Below are positions 42,277 to 52,493 of a DNA stretch of 64,000 nt, piece by piece. The position numbers and the translations under genes are program-made. Position 1 is the stretch's first letter. Each line of letters starts with the position of its first letter. The notes beneath the pieces were generated by a model. That model was given only the letters and a program-made list of their open reading frames with translations. It was not told where the DNA came from and did no database searches. Source of the DNA: Bryum argenteum (lineage: Eukaryota > Streptophyta > Bryopsida > Bryales > Bryaceae); contig CM073326.1 of the NCBI GenBank assembly GCA_037043015.1, forward strand, positions 17,864,345-17,928,344, written 5' to 3'.

Positions 42277-42594
42277 CTAAGGAAACTGCAACTTTGCGGC
42301 AAGTCGCGGAGAACGTCTGGGAGCAAGTCTAGCTAATGCTAATGCATGGTTTCGTGCAGTCTTGGCATCATTCTTTTTAATTCGCATCTTAATCACTCCT
42401 GCAATTCGATCAACGTCATCACATGGAGTGTGACGGACAAGTGAGGCAGGAGGTGGAGTTTCGGGAACCGAAGACAATGCTATAACTAATCGACGGGACT
42501 CCACTACAGCCAACACATGGTCTCTCAAAATCGAGAGGTCGCTGTCTGCATCAGAATCTTCTTCTGTATGCACTGCATGTAACGATAAAGAACC
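42277..42594 (-). CDS. Conserved small reading frame or last exon upstream of the unit-2 gene
   Basis: Homologue of 678-1001. On the - strand it opens after a strong acceptor (ggtgcttttttgcag) and ends in TAG at 42277. It shares ESRRLVIALSSVPETPPP and RLAPRRSPRLAAKL with unit 1. There is no ATG at the exon start, which supports its being an internal or last exon whose upstream exons were lost to the satellite. Function unknown. Confidence 0.5.
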   Translation of the reverse strand, partial: GSLSLHAVHTEEDSDADSDLSILRDHVLAVVESRRLVIALSSVPETPPPASLVRHTPCDDVDRIAGVIKMRIKKNDAKTARNHALALARLAPRRSPRLAAKLQFP

Positions 42595-44778
42595 CTGCAA
42601 AAAAGCACCAACACAATAATCAAATACCAAACAATAAAAACTATATCTTAAAAATGAACATATTCATTCTACCTTACATTCACACAAATAATAACTTATT
42701 CCTAACTCAAGACCTATCAACCGTTCCAGATTCATCCATGCAAAATTGTGGAACAAACCACCCACACCAATTCATCACGTATTCTTAAAAAATTTGACAC
42801 CCTCACACAGCAGATCACCACGAGGACCCCGAATTCCAAGTCCAAGGAATGGCTGAGCCATGGGCTGCAGTGCACAGACCCTCCCGGTATCAAGCAAGCT
42901 GAGCACCCCCCGTGGGCACCCCTCTGTGCATGTCATGGGGGCCAACCTCGGGGGGCCGTGGCTCCGTCTCGTGGTGATCGATGCAGAACCTGAGCATGAA
43001 AACGAAGGAAGAAGGATGCAAAAAAAAATTTGAAACTTGCGGTGCCGGATTCGAGTCAGACTTGTGTCGACGAAAGTCTGACGCTTGTCTGATCGTTTCC
43101 GAATTTCGCAAGACCTCCTCCTCAAAAACTTTTGCAAATCAGGCTCAAACAACTCACACACCCCCACACAGCGGATCACCACGAGGACCCCGAATTCCAA
43201 GTCCAAAGAACGGCTTTGCCATGGCTGAGCATGGGCTGCAGTGCACAGACCCCCCGGCATCAAGCAAGCTGAGCACCCCCCGTGGGCACCCCTCTGTGCA
43301 TGTCATGGGGGCCGACCTCGGGGGCCCGTGGCTCCGTCTCGTGGTGATCGATGCAGAACCTGAGCATGAAAACGAAGGAAGAAGGATGCAAAAAAAAATT
43401 TGAAACTTGCGGTGCCGGATTCGAGTCAGACTTGTGTCGACGAAAGTCTGACGCTTGTCTGATCGTTTCCGAATTTCGCAAGACCTCCTCCTCAAAAACT
43501 TTTGCAAATCAGGCTCAAACAACTCACACACCCCCACACAAATGGATCACCACGAGGACCCCGAATTCCAAGTCCAAGGAATGGCTGAGCCATGGGCTGC
43601 AGTGCACAGACCCTCCCGGCATCAAGCAAGCTGAGCACCCCCCCTGTGCACCCCTCTGTGCATGTCATGGGGGCCGACCTCGGGGGGCCGTGGCTCCGTC
43701 TCGTGGTGATCGATCGATGCGTAACTCGAGCATGAAAACGAAGGAAGAAGGATGCAAAAAAAAATTTGAAACTTGCGGTGCCGGATTCGAGTCAGACTTG
43801 TGTCGACGAAAGTCTGACGCTTGTCTAATCGTTTCCGAATTTCGCAAGACCTCCTCCTCAAAAACTTTTGCAAATCAGGCTCAAACAACTCACACACCCC
43901 CACACAGCGGATCACCACGAGGACCCCGAATTCCAAGTCCAAAGAACGGCTTTGCCATGGCCGAGCATGGGCTGCAGTCACTGACCCCGGCATCAAGCAA
44001 GCCGAGCACCCCGGCCCCTCTGTGCATGTCATGGGGCCGACCTCGGGGCCCGTGGCTCCGTCTCGTGGTGATCGATGCGAGTAACCCGAGCATGAAAACG
44101 AAGGAAGAAGGATGCAAAAAAATTTGAAACTTGCGGTGCGGATTCGAGTCGGACTTGTGTCGACGAAAGTCCGACGCTTGTCCGATCATCGTTTCAATTT
44201 CGCAAGACCTCCTCCTCAAAAACTTTTGCAAATCAGGCTCAAACAACTCACACACCCCCACTTTGGCGGATCACCACGAAGACCCCGAATTCCAAGTCCA
44301 AGGAATGGCTGAGCCATGGGCTGCAGTGAGACCCTCCCGGCATCAAGCAAGCTGAGCACCCCCCTGTGCACCCCTCTGTGCATGTCATGGGGGCCGACCT
44401 CGGGGGGCCGTGGCTCCGTCTCGTGGTGATCGATGCAGAACCTGAGCATGAAAACGAAGGAAGAAGGATGCAAAAAAAAATTTGAAACTTGCGGTGCCGG
44501 ATTCGAGTCAGACTTGCGTCGACGAAAGTCTGACGCTTGTCTGATCGTTTCCGAATTTCGCAAGACCTCCTCCTCAAAAACTTTTGCAAATCAGGCTCAA
44601 ACAACTCACACACCCCCACACAGCGGATCACCACGAGGACCCCGAATTCCAAGTCCAAGGAACGGCTTTGCCATGGCTGAGCATGGGCTGCAGTGCACAG
44701 ACCCCCCGGCATCAAGCAAGCTGAGCACCCCCCGTGGGCACCCCTCTGTGCATGTCATGGGGGCCGACCTCGGGGGGC

Positions 44779-45245
44779 TGTAACACCTTCTAAGTATGGA
44801 GAGGAGCAAGGGGACTTGGGCGCCAGAAGGATGCTGGCGCCCCTTGCTAAGTGCCAGACCTGGTTGGGAGTGCCAGCCTAGAGCGGGCTTATCTAGGTTG
44901 GTCGGTATGGGGGGCAGTGCTCACTTGGTGAAGTGAGTACAAAGGGGGCGCGGCGCGATGCCACGCGCGGTGAGGCCAGGATGGACTCGGAGCTCGCTTG
45001 GACTAGCGTGGGAAAGCCGTGCTCTGCACTCTGGCATTGTTGCCTTAGTGAGGGCTCCCGAGGGTGAGACAAAGTGAGACCCACTAGTTGGACTAACTAG
45101 TCCCGTGGTCTTGCAGGTGGATACTTGCTAAGGCCAAGGTGCTAACCGTGTGCTTGTCTTGTGCAGGTACTTGATTAAGGTTGGTAGCAGCTAGGGAGCG
45201 GCCCGGAGCGGCTGGACGTGGCGTGGAGCGTGGCGAAGCGTTACA
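44779..45245 (+). repeat. 5' LTR of element D
   Basis: 467 bp, TGTAACACC...GCGTTACA, same length as 52027-52493 with about 7 differences, for example in the AGACCTGGTTG, GGGCTTATC and GGACTAACTAGTCCCG sites. Confidence 0.93.
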
Positions 45246-45247
45246 TG

Positions 45248-45259
45248 TGGTATCAGAGC
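45248..45259 (+). promoter_or_regulatory. Primer-binding site of element D, initiator Met tRNA
   Basis: TGGTATCAGAGC two bases after the LTR end is the complement of the 3' end of plant initiator Met tRNA, the standard primer of many chromoviruses. Confidence 0.9.
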
Positions 45260-45336
45260 ACTTGAAGCCTGGTATCGTGGGGAGTCAAGTTCCGCTACTT
45301 GTCAAAGGGGCGTAGGCGTTTCATTCAAGAGAAGTA

Positions 45337-46855
45337 ATGGGCAAGGCGTCTAAGTCCAAGACAGTGGACTCCTCGCGACAGGAGAACTTGGACGACATCG
45401 GGACTCAGCAAGAGAGGATGGTCACCTTGGAAGAGTTAGCGGAGGGAGCCGTGACTCGGCGAAGGAAGGGCAAACGTCGTTGAGGAAGTGGTTTCTCTAG
45501 ATGAGCAAGAGCAGCTCCAAGATGCTCAGGACCCCGAGGAAGTCCCAGTGGAAGCAAGTGGTGAGGCTTACTCAGAGAGTGAGCCTGAAGCAGACTCAGA
45601 CAGGGAAAACCCGCGACACCGGGAAAAGGTGAAGCACCGTGAGAAGCCCTCTCAACGAGAGTTGGCCTTGGAAAAGGAAATGGAAACCATGAAGAGCCAA
45701 ATGGCTCTCCTAATCAGTCTCGTGAGTTCGGGAGGGCGCGGTGAAGGAAACACCCGAGGGGAGAGTTCCAACTTCCTCAAGAACGCCCCAAAGCCGGCAC
45801 TTTGGGAAACGAAGGACAAGAGTAACGTGGAAGCTTTCCTCTCAGAGTATGAAGTCTATTGCGAAGCCTCGGGACTCCAAGGGGACAATGAGAAAGTGAG
45901 GTCGTTTGCTCCCTTTCTAAAGGAGGGAGCATCCATTACCTTCATGTCTTGGAAGAATCAGCGCTCGGAGAAGGGTCCCATCCCGTGGAAGGAACTCAAG
46001 GAGTGGGCCATCAAGATATGGCGAAAGCCTCATCAGCACCTCTTGGATGTCTCGAACCTGGGGGCGATGAAGTATAAGGGTGATAACTTGGCCGCTTTTG
46101 CTGAGGAGCATAAGGCCAAGTACCTCCAATACCGTTGTGAGGAAAACCCGGGCCTGGCTAATATGGGCAGCTTCCTCGCCGCCTTGGATGACAACATAAG
46201 GAGGAAGGTGTGGGAGAGAGAGGTACTCCCCACCAACATGATGGAACTCTATGATGTGGTCATACGACTTGGGGACGCCAGGGAGGTTGGACGCCACCAC
46301 AACCCGAACAAGCCGTTTGGTAAAGAAAACCAAACGAAGGATTCTACTTCTCAGCAGGCGGATGGCAAGAAGCGCAAGACATGGGGGCGTCCGGGAGGTG
46401 GAGGTGGCCAGCAAGCCAACTCAAAGCACGGAGGCAACAAGACCCCAAAGAAGGCGCGAGTCGACACAGCCGAAGCCAAGGAGAAGAATTTGTGCTTCTC
46501 TTGTGGGAAGCCGGGGCATCGTGCAAGCGATTGCCCCACCAAGAAGTCTAAGGTAATGGCCTTAGCTCAAGACCCCGAACCTGAGTCTACCATGGACTTG
46601 GAGCCAGAGTTGGAGTCAGTGGGGGAGATAGCTCCCCCAAGTGTAAGTGTTAGGAAGCAGGTGAGAAGGGGAGGCTTCGCGGCCTCCCTCTCCACTATCA
46701 ACCCTCAAAGAGGTTTGATCTATCTTGACACTAAGGTAAGCGGGACTAATGTGGCTATGTTGCTGGATACAGGCGCCACCAACTCCTTCATGACTCCTGA
46801 GTGCGTGAAGAGGTTGGGTTTGAAGGGTGTGAAGACCGAAGAGCCCGTGGGGTGA
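45337..46855 (+). pseudogene. gag and protease of element D, frameshifted
   Basis: ATG 45337 (MGKASKSKTVDSSRQ) opens a frame that stops after 48 codons at 45481. The main gag frame overlaps in another frame and runs to a TGA at 46853, so a one-base indel near 45475 is likely. A basic RHREKVKHREK coiled region is followed by the capsid domain (KPALWETKDKSNVEAFLSEYE...; WAIKIWRKP), a zinc knuckle CFSCGKPGHRASDC, then protease with MLLDTGATNSFM (catalytic D-T-G). A second one-base loss at about 46850 moves the rest of protease and pol to another frame. Confidence 0.85.
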
Positions 46856-47874
46856 CGTTTGCCCAAGGGCGTTCTGTTGCAACAGAGGTGGTGCTAGCTG
46901 TGGGATTCAAGGCAGGAAATTGGAAGTTTGAAGAAGACTTCACGGTGTGCGAGCTTAGTGGGCTTGATTGTGTTTTAGGGAACACTTTCTTAGACTTCTA
47001 CGGAGTAGAAGTTAGAAGGAGGCCTAAGTTAGAAGTGGTGATGGTCGGTGGGGATGGGAAACCAAACTCACTGCCTTATACCAAGACTCCTAGCTTGGGG
47101 AGTGTAGGCATAAAACTTGTAGTGCAATCTGAGCTTGGTGATGAGCAGTTTGTATTGGTTATGAGGGACCTATTCCTCCTCAATGAAATAAAAGAGAAGT
47201 TTCCCGAAAATGAGTCAAGTGCCATGGCTAAAGTGTTGGATGCTTTCAAAGATGTTTTGACCGATGAGCTCCCAGGTGAGCTGCCTCCTAGTCGGGAGGT
47301 TGATCATCATATTGATTTGGTTCCCGGATCGGAACCTCCCAACAAGGCCCCGTACCGCTTGAATCAGAAAGAGCTCGTGGAGCTCAAGAGACAATTTGAT
47401 GAGCTCTTGGAGAGAGGCTACATCAGGCCCAGCAAGTCCCCCTTTGGGGCCCCGGTCCTCTTTGTGAGCAAAAAGGATGGCAAGATGAGGATGTGTATTG
47501 ACTACCGGGGTCTCAATAAGGTCACCATTAAGAACAATTACCCGCTACCAAGAGTTGATGATTTGTTGGATAGGTTAGCGGGTGCTAAGTACTTCAGTCG
47601 GATTGACTTGAAGTCAGGCTACTATCAAATCAGGATCCATGACCCGGATGTGGCCAAAACGGCCATGAGGACCCGGTATGGGTCCTATGAGTTTTTGGTA
47701 ATGCCCTTTGGGCTATGCAACGCGCCGGCTACCTTTACAACGATTATGAACTCCATCTTCCATAAGGAAATGGATCAATATGTAGTTGTCTACATTGATG
47801 ACATATTGATCTACTCAAAGTCCTTGGAAGAACATGCGGAGCATGTTAGTAATGTGCTCCAGAAATTGAGGGAC
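46856..47874 (+). pseudogene. Reverse transcriptase of element D, split by a solo LTR
   Basis: In the frame of 46801-48081: end of protease ([15 protein letters not shown]), RT entry ([23 protein letters not shown] shown in part), [35 protein letters not shown] and the catalytic YIDDIL at about 47792-47809. The frame is cut after VLQKLRD at 47874 by the solo LTR and resumes at 49171 with NQLFANASKSEF. Residues read beyond 47874 belong to the insert. Confidence 0.85.
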
Positions 47875-49170
47875 TGTGAGCCAAAAAACCACTTTGGGGT
47901 GGCAATTGGTCACAAGGATCAAGATCACAAGAGAAATGAAGAAGGGAAGAAGGGAAACAAGGAGAGGATGAAGAACAAGGGAAAGAACAAGAAGAAACCA
48001 CCGGCCGGATGCATTTTTAAGTACCCTTCAGATTCTAGGCCGCCATTTCTCCATCCTAGTTCGGAATTGGGCGTGCATTAGCTTTTTAGAAAGCCAACTT
48101 AATTGTGCATCTACCCTGAAAATCTCAAAAGCATAGGACAAAAAACCTAGGACTGATTGCCATTTGACTGGGCCTTGTTTTTATACCATCCGGCCGAGAA
48201 CACCTTCAACACTACTGACTTTGGGAGGTGATTTCTCCCTCCCTACAGATCGGAATTGGACGAGCCATATACCAAAAGAAAGCTACTGAGGAGATTTACC
48301 AGCATCCCAAATCTCAATCGATTTGGACTGAAACCGAGGAACTGATGGCTATTTGACTGAGAGGCACTTCCAAGGAGATGAGCAAATGACAACAATCTAC
48401 AAGGAAGAGCAAAAACAAGGAAAGAGGGGAGCAAGAAGAGAGAGAAGGAGGCCCATGGCCTTCCTTCTCTTCACTAACTAAGCATTAGAAGAGGGAGAGG
48501 GAGAACACCAACATGAATCAATGAACAAGAGGGGAATGGATTGATTGATTGATTATAGCTTGAAAACAAGCTCTTAAGTACAAATGGAGGAGCCGCCAAA
48601 GAGGCGGCTCACCCTAACCCTAAGGCCCTAATCTAAGGCCTCCATGGATGAATGACGCTCCATCCTCCATGGCGCTCCATCCTCCATGGCCCTCCACCTT
48701 GAAGAACCCCTACAAACGAATGTAACTCACAATTGCCACCACAAAGTCAATTGGACAAGACCAAAACAATCAAGTCTCAAACACAAATATGAACACCCGA
48801 GGTTAATTGTGCAAGGCCAATGGTAAAACATCTAACTCTTAATCAAGCAACTAACCCTATTTCTAATTAAGGATCCACTAGGGGGATTCATTCCTCCTCT
48901 AGTCCTTCCCCATCAAACTATGGATCCACTAGGGGGATTCATTCCTCCTCTAGCCCTTCCACACTAAATCTAATCTAAAGCTTAAATAAATGCCAAACAT
49001 CCTATCCAAGGCCTTACAACAACCATCCTCAAACATGCATATTGTATTCAAAACTTAATTATCTTAATTTCACCAATCTACTTCAAAATGACATTTGCTA
49101 ATTAACAATTCATTCATAAAAGTAACAAATAAACAATAACATCAAAAGAGAGCAATAACATGCTCTCACA
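47875..49170 (+). mobile_element. 1.3-kb solo LTR inserted in RT of element D
   Basis: It starts TGTGAGCC and ends GCTCTCACA (6-bp inverted ends TGTGAG/CTCACA), flanked by the duplication GGGAC (47870-47874 and 49171-49175). Removing it restores the RT frame. It contains only non-coding DNA: a GAAGAAGGGAAGAAGGG stretch, TGATTGATTGATTG, two GGATCCACTAGGGGGATTCATTCCTCCTCTAG-type repeats (near 48870 and 48921) and paired CTCCATCCTCCATGG pieces near 48660-48690. The parent family is unknown. Confidence 0.85.
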
Positions 49171-51068
49171 GGGACAACCAACTCTTTGCTAATGCAAGCA
49201 AGAGTGAGTTTGCACTAAGGGCGTTGGAATTCTTGGGTCACATTCTCAATGGCGAGGGCATCATGCCCGACCCCAAGAAGATAAAGGCCATTCAGGAATG
49301 GGAGGTCCCAAAGACACAAAAGGGTGTCCGGTCTTTCTTGGGGTTGGCAAACTACTACCGCAAGTTCATCAAGAACTTTTCTAAGGTAGCTGGACCACTC
49401 TCTGATCTCTTAGTTAAAGAGAGCAAGGTGATCCAATGGACAGAGAAATGTGACCAAGCCTTTGCAGAATTGAAGGCACTACTAAGTAGTGCTGGAGTAT
49501 TGAAGTACCCAGAGTTTGACAAACCCTTTGAAGTGCACACCGATGCCAGTGACTTTGCCATTGGCGGGGTGCTCATGCAAGATGGGCACCCCGTAGCCTA
49601 CGAGAGTCGCAAGTTGACAGGATGTCAACTAAGATGGCCAACTCACGAAAAGGAGTTGTACGCGGTGGTCCAATGTCTCAAAACTTGGAGGCATTACGTG
49701 GGTGGGATGAAGACTAAGGTCTTCACGGATAATATCTCACTCAAATACTGGGATTCCAAAGCAACGGCAACGCCCAAGGAACTTAGATGGTATGATACAA
49801 TCATCTCAATAGATGTTGAGTTGATTCACAAACCGGGACGTGATAACTTAGTCCCGGACGCCTTGAGTAGGCGGGAGGAGTTCATGACTCCTCGTATTAT
49901 GACCATAATTCAAGGGGAGGAAGCCAGGAATGAAGCTGAGGAGGATAACCCGGTAACGGCGGCTTTCCTCCAAGAAGTGAGGGAAGCCATGAAAACCGAT
50001 GAAGACGCCATTCGAAATGAAGCCATCTTCAATTCGGGGCGCAAAGGGGGTTCTGGAGACAGCGCTAGGAGGGTGCGCAACCTCAAGAGGAAAAATGGTC
50101 TCCATTACTACCGGCAACACCGGTTATATGTGCCGCAAGGGGAGCTAAGGCAAAGGCTTCTCATGGAGTTCCATGATAGTCCCCTTGCAGGGCACAAGGG
50201 AGTGTTGGCTACAAAGGTTCAGTTGGCAAATAAGTACTTTTGGCCATTCATGATGAGGGATGTAGAGGACTATGTGAAGTCTTGTGTTAAGTGCCAAATG
50301 AATAAGCACAGCACCCAAGTGAAGATTGGGAAACTGCAACCCTTACCGATACCTAAGGGACCATTCCAGTCTGTGTCTATGGACTTCATGACTGGGTTCC
50401 CAAAGTCTAATGGCTGGGATGCAATCCTAGTCATAGTCTGCCGGTTTAGCAAAATGGCCACATTTGTGCCTACCACTAAGTCAGTGGATGCTAGAGAACT
50501 GGCAGACTTATTCTTTGACTGCTGGGTGAGGTACAAGGGTTTCCCTTGGGACATTGTGAGTGATAGAGGTCAAGTGTTCCAATCCCTATTTTGGCAGCAC
50601 ATGATGCGCAAAACGGGAGTGAACATAACCATGACTACTGCTTGGCACCCGGAAGGCGATGGACAGACTGAGAGGATCAATTCAATCCTCAATATGTATA
50701 TGAGGTCCTTTTGTGATGGGGACCAATTGCAGTGGCCAAAATTGCTTGCAATGGCAGAGCTGTGTTATAACACAACTTCCACGGTGTCACATAAAAAGAC
50801 ACCGTTCTTTGTAGTCCATGCCTTTGAAGCCGTCTTAGCAGAAGACTTAGCCGCTGGCAAAAGTGAATTTCACAGAAACCAGGAAAGGCTCTCCGGCTAC
50901 TACTCAGTGGAAGCAGTGGAGTGGATGGAAAGGAGGAAAGCAATTTGGGCCAATGCTAAACTACGGTTAGCTAAGGCCCAAGACCGATATGCAAGTGTGG
51001 TCAATAAGAAGCGCCGGGAAGTCCACTTCGTGGTTGGGGAGAAAGTGTGGTTGGATACCAGAAACCTG
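49171..51068 (+). pseudogene. RT end, RNase H and integrase of element D
   Basis: Open from 49224 onward (and in frame from 49171). RT thumb: ALEFLGHILNGEGI. RNase H: VHTDASDFAIGGVL, THEKELYAVVQCL and FTDNISLKYW. Integrase zinc domain: HDSPLAGHKGVLAT and CVKCQMNK. Core: SMDFMTGFPKSNGWD, VSDRGQVFQS and PEGDGQTERIN (D-D35-E type). The frame is lost near 51065 by a one-base change just before the C-terminal tail, after GEKVWLDTRNL. Confidence 0.85.
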
Positions 51069-51658
51069 GGCTGCCATCGGAGTTGGCAGCTAAGTGGTCC
51101 GCTAGATGGATAGGGCCTTATAAAATTCTCAAGGTACTCCATAAAGATGTGTACATCTTGGAGTTACCACCAAGACCAGGAAAACCCATGCACCCAGTTT
51201 TCCATGTGTCCCTCCTAAAGAAGTACCACAAGGATGATAGGAACTTGCATCTATGGCAACAAGACCCAAGGCCCGAACCAGAGTATGAACTCTGGGATGG
51301 CAAAGTGGGTAAAGTGTCTGCAATCTTGGATTCCAAAAAGGTGTTTGGGAGAAACAAGCAATACAAGTGCTTGTTAGAAGGATACAGTCCATTCGAGTAT
51401 GAGTGGATTAATGAAAATAACTTGGGGCATGTCAAGGAGATGGTCAAGGAGTTTGAGGCTCGCCGGAGCGAGGAGGCCAAGACAACATCTAAGTCCACAT
51501 CCAAGAAGAAGACCTCTTCGTTGGCACCTTTGGACAAAGACGTCGAGGACTTAGAGGAAGTTCCCGAGGAAGACACTCTTCAAGACCGCACCGGCCCCAA
51601 ACAGAAGGTTAAAAGGAGTAAACGGGCAAAAACGGACCACATTTTCCATAGGCGGTGA
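51069..51658 (+). pseudogene. Integrase C-terminus with chromodomain-like tail of element D
   Basis: In a different frame from the integrase core: LAAKWSARWIGPYKILK and HPVFHVSLLKKYHKDD (the usual Ty3 integrase end), then at about 51299-51467 a chromodomain-like stretch (VGKVSAILDSKKV...YKCLLEGYSPFEYEWINENNLGHVKEMVKEFE), which fits the fold pattern although the usual aromatic cage residues are only partly kept. A Ser/Lys-rich tail follows to the stop at 51656. Chromodomains guide chromovirus integrases to certain chromatin; that this one does so here is inference from its place in a satellite. Confidence 0.7.
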
Positions 51659-52011
51659 AGTTTTCCTTAATTAACGCATGGCAATAGCTAAGCCATGTCC
51701 TGCAGGGGGTAATCAAGCAAAAGGGCTAACCACCCCGAAACAAACTCTACCGGCCGGCTTACTAAATGTCCAATACTTGCCCATGGCAAGGCAAGGTCTC
51801 GAAAATGGAACTGGATGGGAAACCGAGAAGAGCAAGGCCAAAGAGGAATTAGGCCAAGGCTTTAGACAAGCGCTGGAGTATGGGAAGAAGCGGCCCATAC
51901 AAATGAGAGCAAGGAGGAAATGGGAGCAGTCTAACTCTAAAGGACTTCCTGCCTTTGATCTGTTGGATGACGGATGTCCATACGGAATGCTTGATGCGGA
52001 CATCAAGTCCT

Positions 52012-52026
52012 TCAAGTGGGGGTGGA
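52012..52026 (+). promoter_or_regulatory. Polypurine tract of element D
   Basis: AAGTGGGGGTGGA lies immediately before the 3' LTR start TGTAACACC, the standard place for plus-strand priming. Confidence 0.75.
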
Positions 52027-52493
52027 TGTAACACCTTCTAAGTATGGAGAGGAGCAAGGGGACTTGGGCGCCAGAAGGATGCTGGCGCCCCTTGCTAAGT
52101 GCCAGACCCGGTTGGGAGTGCCAGCCTAGAGCGGGCGTATCTAGGTTGGTCGGTATGGGGGGCCGTGCTCACTTGGTGAAGTGAGTACAAAGGGGGCGCG
52201 GCGCGATGCCACGCGCGGTGAGGCCAGGATGGACTCGGAGCTCGCTAGGACTAGCGTGGGAAAGCCGTGCTCTGCACTCTGGCATTGTTGCCTTAGTGAG
52301 GGCTCCCGAGGGTGAGACAAAGTGAGACCCACTAGTTGGAATAACTAGTCCCATGGTCTTGCAGGTGGATACTTGCTAAGGCCAAGGTGCTAACCGTGTG
52401 CTTGTCTTGTGCAGGTACTTGATTAAGGTTGGTAGCAGCTAGGGAGCGGCCCGGAGCGGCTGGACGTGGCGTGGAGCGTGGCGAAGCGTTACA
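52027..52493 (+). repeat. 3' LTR of element D
   Basis: 467 bp, same ends as the 5' LTR; followed by the GGGGC duplication and the second half of the interrupted satellite monomer. Confidence 0.93.

Larger units (their letters stand above)
36812..42796 (-). mobile_element. Putative mobile unit 2 with second ParB/methyltransferase-like gene (5' end cut by satellite)
   Basis: Inverted homologue of 1-6241 carrying, on the - strand: upstream exon (42594-42277), the ten-exon gene (42136-37792), a conserved 3' flank and terminal heptamer repeats ending at 36812. Protein identity is very high in the ParB-like block and lower in linkers, so the copies are not a recent duplicate of each other and coding constraint has acted. 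The right part is lost at 42797 where the satellite begins. Confidence 0.55.
44779..52493 (+). mobile_element. Chromovirus-type Ty3/gypsy element D inserted in the satellite
   Basis: The 467-bp LTRs (44779-45245 and 52027-52493) begin TGTAACACC and end GCGTTACA and differ at about 7 positions. The 5-bp duplication GGGGC (44774-44778 and 52494-52498) lies inside a satellite monomer whose two halves match across the element. The initiator-Met primer site, gag, protease, RT, RNase H, integrase and a chromodomain-like tail are in the usual order. The coding region is broken by about three frameshifts and by a solo LTR at 47875-49170, so this copy is not autonomous although its LTRs are young. Confidence 0.93.
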
